Part shown: in pieces, positions 17,983 through 25,695 of the stretch
Position numbering within the stretch: the stretch's first letter is position 1
Layout: each line of letters starts with the position of its first letter
NCBI GenBank assembly: GCA_003833135.1
Contig: QZLH01000013.1
Location: forward strand, 192,339-218,033
DNA: 25,695 nt
Direction of reading: 5' to 3'
From: Oehlia diaphana
Taxonomy: Eukaryota; Glomeromycota; Glomeromycetes; Glomerales; Glomeraceae
The notes under the pieces: generated by a model
What the model saw: only the letters and a program-made list of their open reading frames with translations
Database searches by the model: none
Told to the model about the DNA's origin: nothing
Position numbers and translations under genes: made by a program

Positions 17983-19855
17983 AAAAAAATCCGTACGGAC
18001 ATCGTCGATCCAAACGATCCAAAATGTATTAAATAAACTTGCGTAACCAAAATCAAATCACTGCACCTATCCTAATTAAGACATCATTTGCCTTATCTAA
18101 AAAATAATTTTCCTTTTCAAATTTTTCAAATTTTTTACGAAGAAAGTTCGTCCTTAAAAACAGAGATCCTTTTAGAAGTAGGAATGAAATTACAAAAATA
18201 TATGTAATCTATACGAGGAATAAAGAATTTCTAAGGTTATAATAATAGTTATTCGGGTAGATTTTCTATAAAATACAAAAATCAGATTTTAATAAAAAAT
18301 AAAAAATTTATTTATTTTAAATAGGTTCAATAAGAATTCTTTAAATATTTTACGTGATTTTGTAAAAGAAACAACTTTACTAGGATATATTAAGGTAATA
18401 GAGATGATTATCAAAATAGATTTTTGATTATTCTTTGTGAATTTACAAAAATAGAGCGAGTAACACATTTGTTTTACCAAAAAATAATACCAATTTATTG
18501 TTAATACTTAAAAATTTATTTTTATTCAATAATTTAATATTAATAAATCACTTTCAAATATTCATTCAACCATTCAAAATAAACAACAGATTCTTATGAT
18601 AGTTTCGTCCATTCAATAAAATGATCAACAAACATATTACAAAAAAAAAATCAATGCCCCATCAAAAATATTTCATTAGTATGGGCGTAATGTAAATGAA
18701 GTAATTCGATTACGGTGACACATATTTGATTAATATTGCGATTGTTATCATAATAAAAAAAAAAAATTATTTTTGTATTAATTCAATTTACCGAAATTTT
18801 TAATCTAACCAAAAAAAAAATGAATCAAATCATATATATGGAATAGACCAGGCGCAGACGTATCACACATTTTCATGTTCGGATAAATTAAATTAAAAAT
18901 CAGCCGAAAAATTCGAAAAAAAGAATAATTAAATATCAATTTATAGATAAGGTTTGGATTAAAAAAAGATTATTGCGAAAACATGTCAAAATCTTGTTAT
19001 ACGTAATACGATAGAAAAGGAAAAAAACAAAGAATTTAATTTATTTCGTACACAACAACACATGCACAAATGTAACTTCGGATCGATAATTTACCGTTTT
19101 GTATTTTTCGGTTAAATAACAAGTATGCTAGAAGGATACAATCAAGATTTAGCATAAATATTGATAACTGCGCAAAGAACTAGTTTAATTTTATTTTTAG
19201 ATTCCTCATTGTATAATATAAATTCTCGTGGCTTTCCATTCATTTCAACATACATAAATGATATCATTTTTGGTCTATTTTGATTTTAAACCAACTTAGT
19301 ATTAATTAAGATATTAATTTATAAAATAATCGACTTTTTTAAACGTTTACATTTTAGGCTTTATTCTATGGTACATTTTTTGAAAAAATTTTTTATCCGA
19401 ATCCGAATTGCGCAGTATTTCGCAAATTTATGCACTGCGGGATTGGCGTTATCCTTACTACGGTTCATGTACTGCGGGATTGGCGTTATTTATTTACTAC
19501 GACCTTCATACTATAAGTATTAAATATATGGGAAAATGTGATGTAAATCTTTTATTCATTTAAGGTCTATTTTTACTCGGGAATAATGAACGTTATTACG
19601 AGAATGATCATCATTTATGGTTGGTTACTTTTTTTTCTTCTATATTTCCCAATTTCTTCTTAAGTTCGCTTCTTTATTTGTTGTACAATTAATTTAAAAT
19701 TTATACGGAAAAATAAATTTTCCCCTTACGTTAAATAAACTTTATCTAATTCATTCACAGTTTTTTTTTTTAATCAAATGTACTACGGCCCACGATGATG
19801 GATTTTTCTGTGTTACTTATCGTCATCCCAACAAAGCAAAAACGTAAAAAAAAAA
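17983..19855. other. Intergenic region upstream of ABCG gene
   Basis: AT-rich with frequent homopolymer runs. The minus frame 18289-18480 is low-complexity and not supported. No gene, RNA or clear mobile element was found apart from the 37-bp duplication at 19430. Confidence 0.5.
19430..19504 (+). repeat. 37-bp tandem duplication
   Basis: Two adjacent copies share ACTGCGGGATTGGCGTTAT and then TTACTACG. The units start at 19430 and 19467. The sequence is more GC-rich than its surroundings and lies about 540 bp upstream of the ABCG start codon. Confidence 0.7.
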
Positions 19856-19856
19856 A

Positions 19857-19867
19857 TATATATAAAA
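19857..19867 (+). promoter_or_regulatory. TATA box of ABCG gene
   Basis: TATATATAAAA followed by GGAG lies 137 bases before the ATG. Long T tracts fill the predicted 5' leader (19880-19985), which is usual for this AT-rich genome. Confidence 0.5.
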
Positions 19868-20003
19868 GGAGTCGAAATTTTTTTTTTTTTTTTGGATATT
19901 TTTCAGCTCAAATTTTATTTAATAAATTTTTTTTTTTTTTTTTATATATATAAATTCCCTCTAATTAAATAAAAAATAATCTTTTTTTAAAAAAAAAAAT
20001 TCA

Positions 20004-22822
20004 ATGGAACAAATTGAAAACGATCAAATTATTACTGCGACTGAAATTGATTCTACTTCAAGTTCAATATCGACGGCCATAAACGAAAAAACATTGGTAA
20101 TTCATCATTTTTTTTTTTTTTTTTTTAAAAAAAAAATCAATTAATTTAAATTAAATAAAAATTGATAATCCTTTCTTTTCTTTTTTTTAGACAAAATTCG
20201 AAGGAAGTGATGGTATTAATGATCTCTCGATTCAATTAGAAAGAACAGCAAAACGAGCAGAATTAATACAGAGTACTGAAAAAGGATCAACATCCGCTAA
20301 AAATCCTGTTTACGTAGAATGGCATGGAATAAATTATTCTATATCCGAAGAACATAAAGTATCATGGTGGAATAAAATTAGAAATTCAGATTCTAAATTA
20401 GAATCCGGTAAACAAGTACGAAAAATAATAGAAAATATACATGGTTGTGCTAATCCAGGTAATTAATTAATTTATGAATTTGTACATATTTATATGTATA
20501 TATTTATATATTTTTTAAAAAAATAATCTTATGTAATTAATCATTTAAAAATAAATTTAAAAGGTGAGGTTCTTGCGATTATGGGACCTTCTGGTTGCGG
20601 TAAAACCACTTTGTTAAATCTTCTTGGTGATCGCGTTGGAAAAAAGGGAGTTCAAGGAACTATAACTCTAAATGGTCATAAAATAACAAAAAAATCAAAA
20701 AGATTTGTTGCTTATTGTACTCAAGATGATATCTTTTACCCTCATTTAACCGTAAAGGAAACCCTCGGTTACACTGTAAGTAACGTCATCAGAACTTTTT
20801 ATTGCGCAAAACTGAATGCTGCGCCATCATTCCAATGTCTTTTAATTAAAAATTTTTTATTTCACGAATTTAATAGGCTCGATTACGTCTTCCACGTGAA
20901 TTGTCAAGACGTGATAAATTAAAACAAGTCGAAAATACTATGGCATTATTAAATTTGACGAAATGTGCCGATACGATAATAGGTGACCAAGCAATTCGTG
21001 GTATATCGGGAGGAGAAAGAAAACGAACCAATATTGCATCTGAACTTTTAACAGATCCAAGTGTCATTTTACTAGATGAACCAACATCTGGTTTGGGTGA
21101 GTAATTAATAGATAATTTTGAATTATTCGAATTTTCGCTTCATTTTTTTTTTATTAATTTCTTACTCTAATTTCATTATCAGATTCTTCATTGGCTCTTG
21201 AGCTTACAAAAATTCTTAAAGAATTCGCTGTTAAACAAAAGAAAACCATCATTATGGTTATCCACCAACCTTCATCTCAAGTATTTGAATCTTTCGATAA
21301 ATTAATGTTAATGGCTGATGGACATATGGTCTATTTTGGTGAAAGAGCTGATGTGGTGGATTACCTTGATGATCAAGGATATAAATGTCACTCTAATTTC
21401 AATCCTGCTGATTATATACGTATGTATTAATTTTTTTTATTATAATTATATTTTTAAATTTAAATAAATATAACGTTATAACGTTTTTCCTTTCATTATA
21501 GTGGAACTTTTGAACGATAATACAATCAAACAAAAATTAATAAATGCATATGCGCATAACATTCGTGATGATCCAACTGGAAAACATGTAGTCGAAAAGC
21601 ATTCTCGAAGAACGCGTACTGATAATCAATTAAGTGATACCATATTAAATGCACCGGTTACAAGTGAACGTCGTTGGGAAGCTACATTTTTGCAACAAGT
21701 CTCGGTTCTTACCGAAAGAACCTTTAAACAGAGTAGAAAAATTATTTTATCAAGAGTTAATATATTTCAAACTGTTGCTGTGACTATAGTTTGTATCATA
21801 GTTTGGCTTAGAATTCCTTTCGCTGAACCTAACGTATTTGATCGTGTTGGAAATGTGAGTATAGATAATAATATAAAATTCTTTTATTGACAAATCTTTC
21901 AATTTTATTTATTCTAAATTTCTGTTGATTTTTTATTATAGATTTTCTTCTGTAGTGTATTTTGGGCGTTCACCGCAATGATTGGATCCGTATCATCTTT
22001 CCCGATGGATTTGGTCATGTTATCGAAAGAACGTCAATCACGATCTTATCGTTTACTATCATATTACTTATCCAAACAATTCGCTGAATTACCTTTAGTC
22101 ATATTTAATCCCACATTATATACTATCCCAGTATATTGGGCAACAAATTTATTACCAGATTTTGGTAGATTTGTAGCTTATTTAATAGTAATTATACTTA
22201 GTACATTAACTGCTCAAAGTTTCGGTTATTTATTTGGTGCCACTGTATTGAACGTACATAAAAGTATATGTAAGTATTATTTATTATTTTAAATATTTTA
22301 ATCTTATAATTTTGTAATATATATCTAATTTACAAAATTTTTTTTTTTTCTTGTCGAATATAGCTATTAGTATGGTATTTATACTTGCGTCTATGTTATT
22401 AGGTGGTTATTATATAAAATATTTACCATTTGGCTTATATTGGTTAAAATATCTTGTAAGTAGTCGCGATAAATCGAATATTTCTTTTTTTAAAACCAAT
22501 AATAATATTAACAATTCTCTATCTCTATTAATAGTCATTCGTAAAATACTCGTATGCTTTGCTTGTACAAATTCAATTTGATTCACCGAAAGCTCAATTT
22601 AGATGTGCTAGACCAGGAGAATTACCTGCCGGACAGTCAAGTATATGTGAAACAGGAGATGTTCCATTGACAAGTATTTCTGGTAGTTCTATAATAGAGA
22701 ATGAAGGATTAGATGATTTACCTTGGTATATTAATTTAATAATATTATTAGGTATCTGTATTATAGGGCGTGTTCTTGCTTATTATTCATTACGTAAAAA
22801 TAGTAGAAGAAGTAAAGAATAA
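20004..22822 (+). CDS. Half-size ABCG transporter
   Basis: Nine exons (20004-20096, 20191-20458, 20564-20775, 20877-21096, 21183-21419, 21502-21854, 21942-22269, 22364-22455, 22535-22822) join in phase into 696 residues, the usual length for a half transporter of the ABCG/White type. The order is nucleotide-binding domain then membrane domain: Walker A GPSGCGKTT (128-136), the Q-loop in AYCTQDD, signature ISGGERKR (234-241), Walker B ILLDEPTSGLD, H-loop VIHQPS (His292). Membrane helices begin near residue 430 (TVAVTIVCIIVW) and the last is near 665-686 (INLIILLGICIIG). A cysteine-containing extracellular loop (RCARPG...CETGD) precedes the last helix. It must dimerise to export a lipid-like or hydrophobic substrate; the substrate is not deducible. 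No lesions were seen. Confidence 0.95.
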
Positions 22823-22894
22823 GAATAATAATAATAGAAATAATAGTAATAGTAAATATACAAAATACTAGTCTAGTATAAATTGAATCATATA

Positions 22895-22950
22895 ATGTTG
22901 TGTCGATTTGCGTCAAGTAATAATTGACGTACGTCAGGTCGTCAGCGCTT
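22895..22950 (+). repeat. Third copy of GCGTCA palindromic repeat
   Basis: TGTTGTG, TCGATTTGCGTCAAGTAATA, ATTGACGTACGTCAG and GTCGTCAG match the inner terminal motif of the element at 16031-17168. It lies 73 bp after the ABCG stop. No partner copy in the inverted orientation is visible nearby. Confidence 0.55.
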
Positions 22951-23779
22951 GTATCGCACAATCAGCACAATCAAGTCCTTCCTTTTTTTTCGAAATAAAA
23001 TTATATGATCACAATTTATACATATTATAGAATTTTCATACTTATTTGATATTTTAATATATGTGAAATCATATGTAAAAAAAAAAAAAAAATTGCAATA
23101 AATTCATAGAAAATGATTTCCAAAAAAAAAAAAAAAATTTATAAATACTGTGCATACTTTTTACTTGATATGTATAACAAACATCCAATCATTCCAATTG
23201 AGCGAAATAAGTGAATAAATTTGGAAATGAACTATTACCTTCTACAAAATCTAAAAGATGGGATCGAATAAAATTAATTTCTTTATTTATTTATTTCTAA
23301 AGAATGGTGACCAAAGTCTATTACATGAATAGTAAGTAAAAAAAAAGTAAACTATCTAAGTACTGGATCATTGATATGCATCCCGACTCGCAGGACCTCA
23401 CCCTTCGATAAGAACTACTCGAAAAAACAGAACTACGTTATTTGATCAAATTGGGGCAACCAAAAAAATAAAAACAAAAACTAAATGTATAAAATAGTAA
23501 TATTAAATCTAATAGTATGTAAGAAGCGAAGGGATTATATATTAAAACAAAACAAATTAAGATTGTTAGAATTAATGGAGCGTGTGAAAGTAACAGTGGA
23601 TAAGTCTATATGTAATGATGAGATCCAAGGTAGATTATGGAGGAAGTTTGAACTTGTGAGATAAATCCATAAAACGGAGTTAATCTAAGGCTCGTCTGGT
23701 GTCGTTGTATGGGTTGTTATAACCATGGGTGTCATTTATACGTGTGCGTGTGTTATCGATGTTCGAATGTTTTTTGATA
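22951..23779. other. Intergenic region, 3' flank of retrotransposon
   Basis: Homopolymer-rich with no supported gene. The half nearest 23780 is probably the 3' untranslated tail of the minus-strand retrotransposon remnant, but its end is not marked by a clear poly-A tract or duplication. Confidence 0.45.
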
Positions 23780-24815
23780 CGACGAAAATGTTTATTTAGT
23801 GACTGTGTGTGTACGTTTCCAATCTTTCCATTGGACAGAGCGAAGTTGCCATAAAACGTTATAAATGTCTTGGTGGAGGTCAATAAGGAATTTGAATATA
23901 AGTTATTTAATTAAAGTTTCAGATATATTTTCTGATGAAATTAAATTGATAAGTAAACAATGTAGTTCGGGTGCTTCATCAATAGGGAGTAGGTGGGGTG
24001 TTAAGCTCAAGAGAAAATACGGCAAAACTGAATTGAATCATTATAAGTTGCCGGAACTTTTTCAGAGTGTGTGTTTAATTAAAGTTTCGAAGATATCTGC
24101 ATGTTTGCGAAAAATAGGTATGAGATGATAACTTGAGGACAAGTCCATAAATGTTCGTTGGATTCAGGTGTATTGTGACAAAAAAAACATGTGTCAAAAC
24201 CCTTTGAGAATATCTGGGTTAATGTAGGTTGAAGTTTTAACACGCCAACTAACAAGTTTGCTGTAATTAATACTTGTAGGACAGTCGAATGGGTTGTATT
24301 TAATCCGATGTTGTGTAAAATCCCAATCAATAAGTTGATTAATAGTAAATTGCTTGAGCGTATGGAGAGATTTATGTGATATGGATTCTCCAGAGTGCGA
24401 AAATTAATAATTTTCTTTAGCGTTTTTCTAATGTCGGGTTGATGATAATTTCGTTTTTAAAGGAGATGTGACTAAGTTGTGATGGATGCCTGTAGGAGAG
24501 ATCGATAAAGGACTATTGTTGGAACATCCTTCCTTGGCCAGTTAGTCTGCCATGTCGTTATAAAGGTTGTCGGAGTGTGCTTTGACTTTGTGAAGTGTAA
24601 CTTGTAGATGTAGTCGGTCGCTAATATATTTGATGTCCTGCCAAAATAGGACATTGTTGATTTTTTGAAGACGTCGAGGCGTTAATTTTGTATTCCATAA
24701 GGAATTGAATGTTGATATCGCACATTGCGAATCTGTAAAAATCGAAACGACACTGTGCGGTGTAATGCAGTAAGCAATGGATCGGATACCGAAATTCCAA
24801 AGTTGTACAGCAAGG
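23780..24815 (-). pseudogene. Decayed non-LTR retrotransposon, RNase H to 3' end
   Basis: Read on the minus strand: LAVQLWNFGIRSIAYCIT and SVVSIFTDSQCAISTF (24810-24690), the RNase H acidic core, then HKVKAHSDNLYNDMAD (about 24605-24555), interrupted by a stop right after MAD. A CFFCHNTPESNEHLWTCPQ zinc-finger block follows at about 24200-24140, typical of the zf-RVT tail of LINE-like proteins, then DIYNVLWQLRSVQWKDWK near 23855-23800. At least three frame changes separate the blocks. It is not collinear with the remnant at 165-1195 by eye, so the two may be different families. Confidence 0.8.
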
Positions 24816-25096
24816 AATCACGTGACATATTATTTTGCGATTATACCGGCTCGATGGGAGATGATGTTATTGAAATTTTGAAAACATTAGGAAACGTTAA
24901 ACGTTTACAAATTAAAAACAACATAAATACCAAATAGTAAGAGTACTGATATATTTCTTATGATTTAGAAGAGCGTATTATTAAAATGGGTAATGGCGGT
25001 ACCGCTTTTCAAGAACAAGTGTTATTATTATTTAAGCACCCCATTCAACCGATCAACAAAGGTTCTAACCTTACATTTCATGTCTCAAGTGTCTAG
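24806..25096 (+). pseudogene. Broken vWA-like domain fragment
   Basis: One open piece (24806-24937) has SRDILFCDYTGSMGDDVIEI then LKTLGNVKRL, which matches the first strand and metal-binding DxTxS site of a von Willebrand A domain. Two stops follow. A second piece (about 24950-25096) reads SYDLEERIIKMGNGGTAF and EQVLLLF, where GGTAF could be the later threonine site. The middle of the domain is missing. The fragment abuts, tail to head, the minus-strand retrotransposon at about 24810, so the element probably inserted into or truncated this gene. Confidence 0.5.
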
Positions 25097-25121
25097 GTTA
25101 TATCCTTTATGGTCCGCCCAT

Positions 25122-25640
25122 GGTTTCAACCCATGTCCGTGATATACTTTGACTTGCCATATTGTGTCATAGACACAAATGTCCATACACTGTCAATTAT
25201 GAGAAAATTCTTTATCAGTCAACTATAAACATCACAGACATTTATACTCATAATATTGGCTATGCTTATCCTTTATCTTATGACAACCAATATCAAGCAC
25301 AGACATTTATGTCTGTGATATTTATTATACTTATCCTTTGTCTTATGATAACCTTTGTCAAGCACGGACATTTATGTCTGTGATTTTTGTTATACTTATG
25401 ATAATCATTGTCAAACACAGACATTTATGTCTGTAATATTTATCATACTTATCCTTTGTCTTATGATAACCTTTGTCAAGCACGGACATTTATGTCTGTG
25501 ATTTTTGTTATACTTATGATAATCATTGTCAAGCACGGACATTTATGTCCGTGATTTTTGTTATACTTATGATAATCATTGTAAGCACAGACATTTATGT
25601 CTTCAATATTTATTATTCTTATTCTTTGTCTTATGATAAC
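25122..25640 (+). repeat. Hairpin satellite with alternating 65/53-bp spacing
   Basis: A 20-bp palindromic core (CACRGACAT-TT-ATGTCYGTG) recurs at 25168, 25233, 25298, 25363, 25416, 25481, 25534 and 25586, with a half-core near 25133. Spacing is 65, 65, 65, 53, 65, 53, 52. Linkers are of two types, with or without TTATCCTTTGTC, which makes a 118-bp composite unit in the later copies. The copy at 25534 is a perfect hairpin. Open frames here are repeat artefacts. Confidence 0.85.
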
Positions 25641-25695
25641 CATTACCAACTTCATTAATAAATATTTTATATCTCTTTACAACTATAAAAAAGGC

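Noticed and set aside
18289..18480. 63-codon minus-strand frame
   Set aside because: K, I and F dominate; consistent with random AT-rich DNA.
25162..25658. Two plus-strand frames over the satellite
   Set aside because: They repeat with the satellite unit and have no independent coding signal.

Overview
The window looks like nuclear DNA of an arbuscular mycorrhizal fungus, most probably Rhizophagus (Glomeromycotina). The signs are a very AT-rich background, many short (55-95 bp) GT-AG introns, a cluster of TKL-type kinase genes with HRDLHxGN or HHDIRAEN catalytic loops and CxxC-type N-termini, and decayed non-LTR retrotransposons. No rRNA, tRNA, CRISPR array or bacterial-style operon was seen. 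The species is an inference from recalled family features, not from a search.

Layout. 1-1200: decayed non-LTR retrotransposon (RNase H end, minus). 1965-3360: broken TKL kinase (minus). About 3741-3779: Helitron-like 3' hairpin. 4497-7082: two MLKL-like pseudokinase units in tandem (minus), with splice-compatible exons but several lesions. 7250-7546: an open frame without a start codon (plus). 7745-8033: MITE-like inverted repeat. 8289-8537: possible micro-gene behind a clear TATA box. 8554-10495: a 1.94-kb element with about 150-bp terminal inverted repeats, a TACA duplication and two divergent intronless genes (a zinc-ribbon protein and a possible SAM-like protein), but no recognisable transposase. 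This is the best candidate for an undescribed mobile system. 10620-11100: GC-shifted island with three CACGTG boxes. 11188-12440: TKL kinase with a damaged N-terminus (minus). 12473-12911: in-frame continuation exons with a CxxC-CxxC motif (minus). 12912-14002: intact four-exon TKL kinase (minus), separated from that continuation only by a UAG. 16031-17168: second TIR element, carrying a frameshifted coding fragment. 17653-17982: candidate two-exon gene (plus). 20004-22822: complete nine-exon half-size ABCG transporter (plus). 23780-24815: second decayed non-LTR element (minus). 24806-25096: broken vWA-like fragment (plus). 25122-25640: hairpin satellite with alternating 65/53-bp spacing.

The kinases all lie on the minus strand in one 12-kb block, as expected for a lineage-specific family growing by local duplication. 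Only the 12912-14002 kinase and the ABCG transporter reconstruct cleanly with every intron phase preserved. The rest shows single-base frameshifts, in-frame stops and a weakened splice donor, so the block looks like a birth-and-death gene nursery mixed with mobile DNA. All splice models were read by eye and have not been tested against RNA.
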